The notes: generated by a model not told the origin, from the sequence alone. A DNA stretch of 64,000 nt from Azadirachta indica (GCA_022749755.1 CM040448.1:7128481-7192480); one strand, 5' to 3'; shown: positions 47,580 through 58,559, counted from the first letter of the stretch. Translations and numbers: made by a program.

Positions 47580-49830
47580 AAAATCTCGCAATCTCTTGAA
47601 TCAAAGATCCTAATGAGGGACGCCTTGCACTAGAAGGATACAAGTAAGTGCTGATAAATGCTTGGCAATGTCTAAACTATATCTATAAAATCTAGTCTGT
47701 TGTAATAAGTGGGGAAGTAGGGCATACAATGACTTCATAACAACTGCCATCTCATCATTTGTATGAGCACCTAGCACAGAGTCACATTCCATGATGCGTT
47801 ACTCTCGTAGATCAACAACACATGCCACCTAATGATTACTGAGCATATTAACAGGAAGTCAATAAGTCCCTTGTCCTTGTGTAATTGGCTCCACTTCCCC
47901 AACACATAAAACTCTAAGTCAGTCTTGGGGTAGAATACACCCTCAACAAGATCTCCCCTCTTGTAACCATACCACGCCATGTGAATCAACGTCTGCAAAA
48001 GGTTAAAGGTCACAAGCATAGAAATAACAAACTATATATGACAAAACGATAAATCGAGTCGCGATACTTGTATACAGATGTAGAGATGCAATGGTTTAGG
48101 TCTAAGGCATCATGTCTCAAAGGACCATTTAGTAGTGGGCCAATTTTCCATGTACTCACCAACATACTGCATATAAATAGTGAATATATTCTTGTTGCTC
48201 ATATTTTAAAAATGTAGAAAATATTATAATTGAAGACAACGTAATTATAATCTATACACAGATTATCACTTACAATGTCCCCAAGCCATTACCCTCGGTC
48301 AGCTACACACCTAACCTACTCCGAAGTCAATGTAACAGTCTTACCCTTAATGGACAGCAACAGTGCATCTAGTCACTATAGGAAATCGGCGTGCAAGTCA
48401 TCTAGGACAAGTGCATAAGGATGCATTTTATATCTTAACTTATACTACAGCCTCAGTCTCTCATTAGCTGGCTTTCACGATCTAAATGAATTAATGTATG
48501 GGTTTTATAACACCTGTCATCTCTTGTAAATTCGGCTAAATAGCTCACTAGATTTGCGGGTTGGGATGGAAAGAACGCATACACTTGCCTCCATGGCATC
48601 ACCGGCACCATTGTCCTAAAATGAAAAAGAAACCAAAAAAAGAACAAGTTAATTATAAATTTTGGACAAAAATTGGGCAGAGTTTCCCATGTAATATATA
48701 TATATATATATATTCCAAAAAGTATAAAACTTGCGTATAAATACAATGCACTTCACAAATAACTTAAATGAGGCCTCCAGCACCCTTTAGCATAATCAAT
48801 ACCATTGCAACACAAAAGCATAATAAAAAAAAAAAAACACTTCAAGGTTCAATGAGGCCAAAGCCACCCTCTTAATACTATGAAAGCAAATTAACTGAAA
48901 TTTAATGCACAACTCTTTTTGTTCTTGGGACCTAATCATATGTGATTGGTGAGCTATTACTGTGAGTGGATCTGTCCATGAACTTTCTTTATAAATCTTG
49001 CCAAGGCATCCAACTGACAGTGCTATGCATTCTCCTGACTTTGGGCAATCTCCTCTTGCCTATCCTTTAATGCCTTGAACTCAACACATAATGGCAGAAT
49101 ATCGTACAAAATTTCCCTAGGATGCAATGGTGAATCAAAATGTGATCGTCACCATTACTACCATCATGTCCTACCCTAACATCAGAAACCTCGTCTCGTC
49201 TAGTGTCCTTGTGGGGCTCAAAGTCCTGTTTGCCCTTATAAAGTCATGTGCCTTATAAAACATAATAATAATAACTTAAATTTAAGATTTCATATGTGGT
49301 ACAAACTCCACACAAGTAAAGTAAGTCATTGACCAACACGTATACTGTTATACCTTCTTTAGTCTCTTCGTTGTCAATAATAGGTCCTCTTAGAATTATT
49401 AATGTCGCAGGAGTGCGAAAATGTAAAGAGGGCATCCATGGCCACATAACCTCCATAATTACTCTTTGGGAAGCCAATCATCTCTAATACCTATACCACA
49501 TATGGTTGCATAGCTCCTCTGTAGGATCTATAAATGGTATCACTGTAGATGGCTATATGATGATAAATATGTTATTTCATAAATATTTATAGTACAAAAT
49601 AATCACAAAATAACATACTATTGCACAACATAATATTAAACAACATTTATAATCATCATTTTTGGGGAATAGTACTTACTAAATCAAATTAAAAGATCAA
49701 CTTATCCAAATCCTTCGACCTTACATTCTTTATCTTCAGCCACCACTGCAACATACAGGGTAGACGATCGATTGTGCATCGTCTAAACTCAGACCATGTC
49801 GTGGAGATAACCACGTAAATCTACACCAAT
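47580..49830 (-). pseudogene. Decayed second DUF1985/ULP1-like gene fragment (MULE cargo relative)
   Basis: Read on the minus strand. A WIYVVISTTWSEF block near 49820-49690 continues to a CMLQWWLKIKNVRSKDL-like segment. It matches the WIYETISTAGSELG...ILRW exon of the cargo gene at 56300-56446. The catalytic part lies at 48019-47600. It has WSQLHKDKGLIDFLL, a RWHVLLIY block that would hold the catalytic His, then an AHTNDEMAVVMKSLYALLPHLLQQTRFYR block, and near 47600 a DSRDCE-like remnant of the active-site DCG. Stops, frameshifts and a (TA)n insertion at about 48697-48716 destroy the frame. It is a distant relative of the intact-ended element's cargo, not a recent copy. Confidence 0.7.
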
Positions 49831-50506
49831 TAAAAATTGAAAAACATTTCATGCAAGCAAACATAAAAAACAAAACCATACTAATTTATTTAACATTATA
49901 CTATATGTGGAAAGTTATGGGAAATATCCTCCGACATTATACTTGTTCATATGTTTCTTCTGCTCTCCTTAGCCTTTGTCAATTTTGCCTTAAAATGTGC
50001 GACTTATCCTCCCAACACTTAAAAAATAATCAAAACTTGTTTTCTTGTTATATCATAATTTTTGCTTGCTTGTAAACTAATTCCTAGGTTTAAGTCATTT
50101 TATTTAGGGAGAAAGATAATTTGAGCCCTAATTTTTAAAATAAAAGTCAACTACACCTTCGAGTCGAAAATATTTGTTACTGATACCCCTTCCGTTACCA
50201 TTTTCTATTTTCATTATAGTTAAATGCTTTTGAATATTGTAATGATAAAAATACAACGTATTATTTGTTACACAATGACATGATTTTTACATGAAAATGT
50301 AATGACGAATGTACCCTTATAAATTATTAGGCAACCATTATTTTATTGCAAGGTTATGTATGTAATTTTAGATTAACTTAAAAAAATTACCAACATAAAA
50401 TTGCATTAAAAAACACAAAATATTTTTTTTTTTTGTACCCAGAATTTTTCTTTCTATACTTGCACAACAATATCTCGTAAGAAGCTAATAAAACATATTA
50501 CTTGCA
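49831..50506. other. AT-rich spacer left of the Mutator-like element
   Basis: No gene recognised. The DUF1985 exon expected for the decayed ULP-like gene is not visible here, so that gene was truncated before the downstream element inserted. Confidence 0.5.
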
Positions 50507-50515
50507 TAACAAAAT
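50507..50515. repeat. Left copy of the 9-bp target-site duplication
   Basis: TAACAAAAT, identical to 58560-58568. Nine base pairs is the standard Mutator-superfamily length. Confidence 0.95.
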
Positions 50516-50629
50516 GGGAAATTTTCAACAGTAACCACTGTTGACTCAAGATTTTCAAAAATGACTAACATATAAATAAAATTACAAAAATGACCACCTT
50601 TTAATTTTTCGGACAAAACTACCCCTGTC
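50516..50629 (+). repeat. Left terminal inverted repeat, 114 bp
   Basis: Gap-free match to the reverse complement of 58446-58559 with eight differences, all transitions. Transposase binding and cleavage would act here. Confidence 0.95.
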
Positions 50630-51002
50630 ATCCAAATTAAACTGCGTTTCGATTTCATCTTTCTTTTTCTTCATTTCTTCACTATCTTTATCTACTGTCC
50701 ATCATTTGATTTGGAGCTTGTTAAGTGATTTACTTGGGTTTGTTGTTTTTGAGATCAACTTCATTTGATTCGAAAAAAATCACTTATTTACAGAGGGAGA
50801 GAATCAGGTGCGTGTCTGAAAAATAGTTTAGAAGAGAGAACAAAATATATATAACATTTATTTTGAGTATTTGTGTAGAATCAGTAAATGTAATGAAAGA
50901 AATCAAGAAAAAAAGTGTGTTTTCAAAACATTGAGTGTGCTTGGTGTGATGGTTAAATGGAAAACGAGTGAAAAACGAGGAAGAAGACGACCTGTGCGAG
51001 AG

Positions 51003-51012
51003 TTTCGATCAC
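51003..51012 (+). promoter_or_regulatory. TTTCGATCAC motif near the transposase 5' end
   Basis: The single exact copy of the array motif on the transposase side, 150 bp upstream of the transposase ATG. A partial copy (AAATCGAAAGTG) lies 20 bp further on. See the array at 57399-57875. Confidence 0.6.
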
Positions 51013-51164
51013 GTAGGAGAGAAATCGAAAGTGGTAAGTTTCGAGTACAGAGAAATTAATAGATACCAGAAGATTTGTTCAGTTTTGCAAATAATCTATA
51101 TGTTATCATTTATAAGAATATTTGGATTTAGTTTTGTAACACAATATTTTGATTTAGTGCAGGC

Positions 51165-53777
51165 ATGACTGAGTCAATAACAATTGTTATTGTCAATGAC
51201 GGCTCTTTGGAACGAACACCGAACGGTGGCGAAGAATATGTCGGTGGCAGAATGAGAGGATTTTCTGTTGATCGATCAATAAGATATCATAATTTTATGA
51301 AGATGTTGTATGAGGCATTTAAAATTAATCCTTCTGAATTTATCATAAAGACAAAAACTAAGTATTCGTTGTGTACACAATCGGGGGTGGGTTTTATGGC
51401 AGCGGATATCACAACTGAACTAGACTTTCGAGCATTAATGTCGGCCAATAGTCCTTATATGGCTAGCCGAAGAGGATATTGCCCACTATATATTACCTTG
51501 GATCGTGTGGACAATGCAGAAGTTCCCACTAATTTTTCGCCTCATGCAATTCCTGTAACGGCAACACAGTTTATGTCTTCTAGTGGAAGTAATCAAGTTA
51601 ATGATGTTGTTCCTGCAATCACAACCCAGGCCCAATGCAACAATCAGTTCGAGTACACTGTGCAAGGGTTTGTAGATCGATACTTCCAGCAAAGTCAAGT
51701 TTCAAAGATGCCTCCAAACCTCCAACACCGACCCGTGAACTTTTTTGATGATGCGACCACCCTTGATGGAGGAGATTCTCCTCCCTACAATAACAATGCA
51801 CATCAAAATGATTACCATGATGTCAAGGCAAACATTTTTGGGCCTGACATCTCTCAGTGCAGCAAACAAGGAAGAAATGTTGCTGATGAAGAAAGCGAGC
51901 CACAGAACGATGGCTGTAACGGTCCCACTCAGAGGAGTTGCTCAATGACAGTTCCTTTGTCTGAAAATCAATTTATTCGGTGGTTGCCTCTAGTTCCACC
52001 ATCAGAAGTTATGCCAAGTGATGCACTATCGGGAACTGGATCAAGTGATGTTTCAGTTGGGCAGATATTCGATACGAAGCAAGTACTTCGAGATAAGCTA
52101 GGCTTGCTTGCATTAAGGAACCATTTCCAATTCAAGGTTTACAAGTCAACTACAGATCGGTTTGAGGCAAAGTGCCTTGTTGAAAGATGTCAATGGAGAA
52201 TTTGTGCGACCAGGACCCACCGTAATATATATTTTCGAGTGACAAAAATGAACTCAGTTCACAGTTGTCAGAATGAAGAGCTCCAAAATGGTCATCACCA
52301 AGCAAGCTCGCATATAATTGGAGAACTAATTAAAGATAAATTTAAGGACTGCAGTCGAAGTTACACTCCCCAAAATATTCGCGATGACGTTCAGGCTGAT
52401 TATGGGGTACGGCTATCGTACATGAAGTCATGGCGTAGTAAAGAACATGCCTTGAAGCTTGTAACTGGTGATCCTTCAGAGTCATTTAAGGGACTTCCCT
52501 GGTACTGTCACGTGTTGAAGGAAAAAAATCCGGGTACAGTAACGTCAATTCAAAAAGATTCCGACGATCACTTCTTGTACTTTTTTATGTCATTGGGACA
52601 ATGTATTAGAGGATTTTGCACCACAATTCGACCAGTTATTGTAGTTGATGGAACTTTCTTGAAGGGAACTTATCGTGGGTCATTATTTGTGGCTGCCTCA
52701 CTAGATGGAAATAACAAAATTCATCCTCTGGCGTTTGGTGTTGTCGATTCTGAGAATGATGCCTCGTGGGAATGATTTTTCCTAAAACTTCGAGAAGCAA
52801 TCAGCTTGATTCAGAATTTGGTTTTCATATCCGATTGACGCAGTAGTTTTGAGAAAGGAATTGTGATCGTGTTCCCCGATGCAGCCCATGGATTTTATTC
52901 TTACCATATTTCTGGGAATGTGAAGGTCAAGTACAAGATGCGTGCCCGAAAAACTGAGACATTCATGGCTGCTTACTTTCATGCTGCTAAGGTATATCGG
53001 ATAACAGAGTGTAATGGGTATATACAAAATCTTAGGGTGATGCATCCACCAACAGCAGATTATCTAGAAAATGAGATTGGACTGCATAGATGGGCAAGAG
53101 CATATTTTCCTTCTCGGCGTTATGACTTGCTAACTACCAATATCGCAAAAAGTATAAATTCATTATTAAGACACGCACGTGCACTTCCAATCACGTCATT
53201 GGCTGATCACATAAGATCTACTGTACAACGATGGTTTTACGAGCGTAGGGAGCAGGCTGCTGGCAGAGATGCATTCCTTACTCCAGCGGCCCAAGCTGTT
53301 ATTGATGAACAGATAGAGTTGTCTCGACCTATGACCGTGGAACCAGTGTCACGACATGAGTTTGAGGTTAAACACCGGGGCACAGTTGAGGTCGTACATT
53401 CGCAGCATAAGACTTGCAGTTGCAGACGCTTTGATCTATCAGAACTCCCATGCGCTCAGGCTCTTGCAGCATATCGCCACATCCGTTTGTCACATAATTC
53501 ACTGTGTGCACACTTTTACACCACTAACGCATGGTTGAATTCATATGCAGAGTCTATTCATCCCGTTGGAAATGATGTAGATTGGGTGATTCCACCTGAT
53601 GTACGAGAAATCACTTTGAAGCCGCCGAGGCAACGTCCTACTGTCGATCGACCAAGAAAACAAAGAATTTCTTATATTGGAGAGAATGTGATCCAGCGTA
53701 TGTGTTCACGCTGTCATCAACTGGGGCACAACCGCACAACTTACAAAAATCCGATTCCACTTCACTCAAACGAGTGA
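51165..53777 (+). pseudogene. mudrA-like: MURA-type (MULE) transposase with two in-frame nonsense codons
   Basis: One open frame of 870 codons, broken only by TGA at 52773 (codon 537, in place of the conserved Trp of SWEWFF) and TGA at 52836 (codon 558, most likely a former CGA Arg). Order: N-terminal PB1-like/variable part (1-300); MuDR DNA-binding domain (about 301-375, FDTKQVLRDKL, CQWRICATR); catalytic MULE domain with VVDGTFLKGTYRG (first Asp, residue 495) and the FPDAAHGFYSYHISGN block (about 570-590); SWIM finger near 751-770; C-terminal zinc knuckle 847-860. In the SWIM finger the Cys-x-His pair reads PCAQAL, so Gln765 replaces His. In the knuckle Tyr860 (TAC) replaces the last Cys. 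The protein would cut and reinsert the element. No frameshift, so decay is recent in age. An upstream AG at 51162 may be a splice acceptor from a 5' leader exon. Confidence 0.92.
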
Positions 53778-54020
53778 AATTTGTGTTGTTACTTGTACAT
53801 TAATTTTTGCAACATTTGTTACGATGTTAGATTGCTATGCTTCAACAAATGAACTCGCTGTACTAATGTTTATTGCTTTCAATTTGGAGTTATGTATTCT
53901 GTACGATAACTTTATCTATTTAATAGATCACGGTTAATTGATACTGAATTTTTTCTTAAGAAGCTGTATGAATGTTTATTGCTTTCAATTTGGAGTTATG
54001 CATTGTGTATGATAACTTTA
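53778..54020. other. Convergent intergenic space of the Mutator-like element
   Basis: AT-rich 3' flanks of the transposase and cargo genes. A direct repeat of about 50 bp is present: TGTTTATTGCTTTCAATTTGGAGTTATG at about 53867-53894 and again at about 53974-54001, both followed by GATAACTTTATCTATTTAATAGAT. Confidence 0.7.
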
Positions 54021-57000
54021 TCTATTTAATAGATAGTTTTTTGTAATTGAAACTGAATTTTGTTGTTCGATACTTACTTTTATTTGCTTTTCTTTCTTAG
54101 CTTTACGAACGGGAGATTCTGGAGAAATCGAAACTAAACTTTCGATCAAGTACAAAAAAAAACACGTGATCGAAACTGTACTTTCGATCACGATTTTAAC
54201 CTTGATGAACACTCCGCAGTCACCGGACATCTGCTGCTTGGGGACTCCATCAATAGGCCGTACTACTGAAAACGGCTCCTCGAAAAACTCAAGCTCAGTC
54301 CTGATGTCATAAAAATCTGCATCATCGAGCAAGAAGGGGAGTAGCTCAGATATCAGCCGCAAGACCTCAACCAACATCTACTCGGAATGTACGGATGGAC
54401 AGGAGTCATACACTATAATCTGACGCCTACGTAAATGGATGGCACATGCTACCACATGAAAAGCTTAGTCACATGTGCGAGGAACTGATACAGGTCGGCA
54501 TATAAACCTCATCCACTGTCCACCATGCACGATGGACAACACTGTATTTGCCCTCCACATGTGACTCAAGATTTGTCGATCGGTAAAAAGCGCCCAACTC
54601 TAACTCGCTTTTTAAATATCCGTCCCAAACGGTTTGTAACAATGACTGTCACAAAATTTCGAGTAATTGTTATTCGAACTGTCAATTATATAATATAACA
54701 ATAAGTCTGCAAAAAAATTTAAAGTATCAAACTTACGAACAAATGTGTGGATGCAACTGTCCAACGTTGCGGCACCTACTGCGCACATGCCCCTTGCCTG
54801 TGAGCAAGCAGCTGCATGTACTCGTTCATATGCTACAACGTATCAAAGTGGTCAGGATAAACATCACGGATAGAAATCAAAAACAAAATTAAATGAATAA
54901 ATGATAGATATTGGAACATACCGTATCCTCAAGCCACTGTCCCTTATCCGCCACTAGCCTGAGCCATGTGGCATTTATTGAAACAGTGCGAGTCTCAATG
55001 AATACCTTTGGAGTAGCCATCCACTTTACAAACTCTACATATAAGTCTACTAGAACTGGACAAGTCGGATCTATAGCATACTCTGGAGAGTATTGTGGCC
55101 ATCCCGTCAGCACCGACTGAGTTCGAGATTTACGCTGTCGTTTGAATGGGTTTGTATATGGGGTCCGCTGTGATCCAGCTCTCCTGTACTCCCGACCGTA
55201 TCTACTCGTATTGTTTTGTGCAGACAGCTGAGGTTGAGGAAGCGAGCAACAGTTTTTAACATCTCTAGGCGCATCGACAATGCACACACTAGCCTCACCT
55301 ACGTGATGAACCTGTAACCATAAAAAAACACAAAAGCAATTAAATAAAACTCAATGGAAAAACGTGACAACTACAATAATCTGTTTCGATAATATCCAAT
55401 ATATACCGTCTACATTGTTGTAAACAACCCAACAAATCAACCAAAAATCACACCTGAGGATCCTGTGGCAGCTCAGATGCAGTTCGACTACTCAATTCTC
55501 TGACTAGCACTGTTAATGTCTCATCCTGACGCCGTAGTATTTCCTCCTGCCGACACCACATATCTTCTTGCTTTTTTCAATAGGCTTGGAAATCGGCACG
55601 TAGATCTCAAACCTGCTATTCAACCACCAATAGATGATTAGATTGTTCTGGGACAACGGCAGTCGGTGTACGTACGTTGGGGTCTGGTTGCGACATGTCA
55701 AGAAATGTATTGTGCCCTACTGGAGACTCTTCAGGGGTATTATGCTGAGGAACCTCCTTGGACACAACAGAAGGACAGGCTCACTGCCAAAACAAAGTTC
55801 AGATTGTTAGGAAACTATGTTAATAGTCATATAAAATTAATGATTTTCACTTGTTGAAACTAAACTTTTAACAAAATTCACCTTTCTTCTAATTTTCCTT
55901 GAACTTGGAGGAATGGAGGGTGATGAATCCTCGTTGCTCGTCACCTCTCCCTAAGAGGACGGTATAGTATATAAATGTTAGTAGAAGTTTAACCCAAAAA
56001 ATTATAAATTAAGTACTTAGTATTTTAAGCTTACCGGTGGTGTCCTTGGTGATAAGGCCGACTCATCACCGTCCACGTGGTCAGGGAGAATAGTGCCGAC
56101 ATATTCACCACCATATGCAGCATCGAAATGTAAAGGCCGACCATACAGCAAAAAACGCTCTGTCGATGATACTTCCATTGTACGGATGACGGACGGGGGC
56201 TGGTCATTATCAGGATCGGAAATTTTATTACAAAATAAAATATATCAAAGTTCACAAAAAACTGGGAAATATAAAAGAAAATATATTATTAAATTGTACC
56301 GAGCTATCATTGAAAATGTACGACTTCAGGTCCTCGTCGCGGACGTTCTTTCTTGCCACGACCCATCTCAATATACGAGGAAGGCGGGAATTGATGCGTG
56401 CCCCTAACTCAGACCCAGCAGTGGAGATAGTCTCGTATATCCAAATCTACATGCAAATAAAGTTTCATTTTAATAACATGATAATGTACAGTTAAATTAA
56501 AATATAACACACTTAAATATTAAAGTGAACACCTAAGTACCTGGAATGCGTAAGGAAACCCGCAAAGATTGTATCGATTGACGTGCTTCAGTCCTTTCTT
56601 TCGCTTCTAAGATTGTTTAACCTTGCATGTGGCCAACTGTCGACTCATCGCCCTACTCAATGAACGAAAGGTGTATGTCCATACAACAGACCCCTAGGGA
56701 AATCGATTAAACTGCTCTAAGTCATCAACCATCTGCAGTATCCACATATTGGTGTGATACCGTTAGCCCCGGCCAAGTAGAAACAAGTCCATCAACACAA
56801 ACAATGACAACTTCACTGCGTCCATGTCATCTATCAGTTTAAAGTCTATTGCGTTGTATGCTTTTTCCATATCCTTTAGTTCCATGCTGACTTCCCCACC
56901 AAAGTATAAGTCCCTCAACCTTGTAGACCCACCTGCATTACTTGGATATGGCCCTAAAATCAACCCTGTTATCAAGCCAAACTCAATGTGTGAGAAACGT

Positions 57001-57290
57001 ATGGTACTGCCCCCTACTAGAAACCACATCTCCTTCTCTGCTCCCTCCGTAACCACCTCGTGAAGTAACATATTATGCACAAGGTTGCCTGAAAATTGGA
57101 TGTCTTCTATGTCCAACAAATGGCCAAAACATGTTTGCCTAAACAACTCTTGTTGTGTTGAGGTCAACTTCTTTTGCACTGTTTTTAAGACCCGTTCCTT
57201 TAACAATGAGGTTACAACAGCCGGAAAATGTTCGGCCTTCTGGATCTTCAACTTTCTTGTCACAGTAACAACCATTTTTACCTGAACCAC
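54020..57290 (-). pseudogene. DUF1985 + ULP1-like (C48 cysteine protease) cargo gene, decayed
   Basis: Start codons are at 57290 or 57275. Exon A (57290-56541) carries the DUF1985 domain with the LFRQTCFGHLLDIEDIQFSG, IRFSHIEFGLITGL and MVDDLEQFNRFP blocks and ends at a GTACTT donor after NLCGFPYAFQ. Exon B (56446-56300) holds WIYETISTAGSELG...PRILRW. A linker exon lies about 56210-56036. More fragments occur about 55290-54900. The ULP1-like protease region (about 54550-54200) shows WWTVDEVYMP, SSH (catalytic His), IIVYDS (Asp) and PKQQMSGDCGVF (Gln and nucleophilic Cys). ULP1 family enzymes cleave SUMO-type conjugates. Nonsense codons (56761, TAG after NRFP, TAG after HSE) and a frameshift by the His inactivate it. 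The DUF1985+ULP order is that of Kaonashi-like genes. Whether the product helps transposition is unknown. Confidence 0.85.
54166..54191. promoter_or_regulatory. Paired TTTCGATCAC motifs, inverted, at the cargo-gene 3' end
   Basis: Exact motif on the minus strand (54166-54175) and on the plus strand (54182-54191), facing each other across 6 bp, just beyond the ULP1 active-site exon. Two one-base variants (AATCGAAAC at 54127 and TTTCGATCAA at 54140) are adjacent. Confidence 0.7.
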
Positions 57291-57898
57291 AAAAAAACTA
57301 CATATGGTAGTGAAAACACATGTACAAATAATGCAAATTTAAACTGCAGTTAGAATACAGAAAAGAAAAACTGCAAACTGGAAAAATCGAAACTGATGTT
57401 TCGATCACACAAATCATGATCGAAAGTATAACCCCAATGTATACGAAAGCATAAACAGGAAGACAAGATTCTGGAAAAATCAAAACTACACTTTCGATCA
57501 CATTAAAAATATTTCATAATCGAAACTTACTATACTTTTTATGTGATCGAAAGTGTAACTAAAATTAATCAACACTCCTATTTCTAATCGAAACTGAAAC
57601 CCTGTATCAAAACTATAATAAAAATATAACGTGATCGAAACATTGAAAATTATGTGAGATGTATACTTTCGATCACATAATTTCCACAGTTTCGCTCACG
57701 TATCTGTAACTTCCACCAATACAATCTACTCTAAAAATCAACCTCAATCATCAACATCACACAAATTTCATCAACAACATATAATCGAAACTGTCGAAAG
57801 AACGTGATCGAAACTGTAGTTTCGATCACGCAATTTCCTTAGTTTCGATCACGTTCTTTCGACAGTTTCGATCACGACTACCAAACTTTCGCACATAC
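57291..57898. promoter_or_regulatory. Array of nine exact TTTCGATCAC motifs upstream of the cargo gene
   Basis: Exact copies, either strand: 57399-57408, 57492-57501, 57543-57552 (-), 57631-57640 (-), 57667-57676, 57804-57813 (-), 57820-57829, 57843-57852 and 57866-57875. About six near-copies lie between them (for example ATGATCGAAA, TTTCGCTCAC, AATCGAAAC). Spacing is irregular (15-95 bp), both orientations occur and most are flanked as AGTTTCGATCACG. This region is 5' to the minus-strand DUF1985/ULP gene, so it could act in its promoter or as a protein-binding platform for the element. Confidence 0.75.
57788..57868. repeat. Perfect 28-bp inverted repeat with nested 13-bp hairpin
   Basis: 57788-57815 and 57841-57868 are exact reverse complements separated by 25 bp. 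A second perfect palindrome, 57803-57830 (13-bp arms, 2-bp centre), overlaps the left arm. The arms are built from TTTCGATCAC motifs plus CTTTCGACAG. The two alternative folds compete for the same left arm. Confidence 0.92.
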
Positions 57899-58445
57899 AT
57901 TTGTGATCAAAACCATCGCTCACCCTCAGTCTCTAACTTTAGCTCCACTTCCATCAACATCACACAATCCTCATGCATTTGACACTCATTTTCCATCACA
58001 TTATGAATAGAAATAAAAGAATTTGTATCACAATAATCAAAATAAAATTTGATTAATTAATTATATAGCCAATGACATACGATTGTTCAAGTTTTTGGGA
58101 TTAATTTCTAACAAATTGATAAATAAATCACTAATCCATGCAAATTCATTCAAAATCGTCAATAAATCCACTTTAAATATAAAGAAAATTTCTGAAACTC
58201 GTACCTCAGTTACCCAAATTGCCTCTGTCGTCGAAATGTAAACGGATATTAGGCCAAGTTTGCTGCCATCGACGTGAAAGTGATCGAATTTTTAAGTCTT
58301 TATCACCGTCGTCAACCGTCGGAATAATGATCGCCGATTGAACTTTCGCTTACGTTGTTACTTTCGCTCACAAACAGAAATTAGGGTTTCGCGTACAAAC
58401 AGAAATAGTCCTCAAATTGATTTGAGAATTTTTATTGCAAATGGG
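57899..58445. other. Non-coding right subterminal region of the Mutator-like element
   Basis: No ORF of note. Diverged relatives of the array motif occur (TTTCGCTTACG and TTTCGCTCAC near 58345-58370), close to the right inverted repeat. Confidence 0.55.
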
Positions 58446-58559
58446 GACAGGGGTAATTTTGTTTGAAAAATTAAAAGGTGGCCATTTTTATAATTTTATT
58501 TATATGTTGGTCATTTTTAAAAATCTTGAGTCAACAGTGGTTATTGTTGAAAATTTCCC
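58446..58559 (-). repeat. Right terminal inverted repeat, 114 bp
   Basis: Reverse complement of the left repeat with eight transitions and no gaps. It ends ...GAAAATTTCCC immediately before the target duplication. Confidence 0.95.

Larger units (their letters stand above)
50516..58559 (+). mobile_element. Complete 8044-bp Mutator-like element (KI-MULE type) with transposase and DUF1985/ULP cargo
   Basis: Bounded by 114-bp terminal inverted repeats (50516-50629 and 58446-58559) that begin GGGAAATTTTCAACA. They match at 106 of 114 positions with no gaps. The element sits between identical 9-bp duplications. Inside are a MURA-type transposase gene on the plus strand (51165-53777) and, convergent to it, a DUF1985 plus ULP1-like gene on the minus strand (about 54020-57290). 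This gene pair matches the Kaonashi (KI) class of plant Mutator-like elements known from Arabidopsis. The non-coding DNA carries an array of TTTCGATCAC motifs. Both genes have nonsense mutations, so this copy is no longer autonomous, but the ends and layout are complete. Confidence 0.95.

Noticed and set aside
51486..51801. Minus-strand ORFs across the transposase
   Set aside because: Shadows of the intact plus-strand transposase frame.
52773..52838. An intron removing the two stop codons of the transposase
   Set aside because: The stretch encodes conserved MULE-domain residues in frame between the stops, and no suitable GT/AG pair was seen that keeps the domain.
54889..55298. Overlapping plus- and minus-strand ORFs treated as a separate gene
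   Set aside because: The minus-strand reading fits as linker exons of the DUF1985/ULP gene; the plus-strand one is its shadow.
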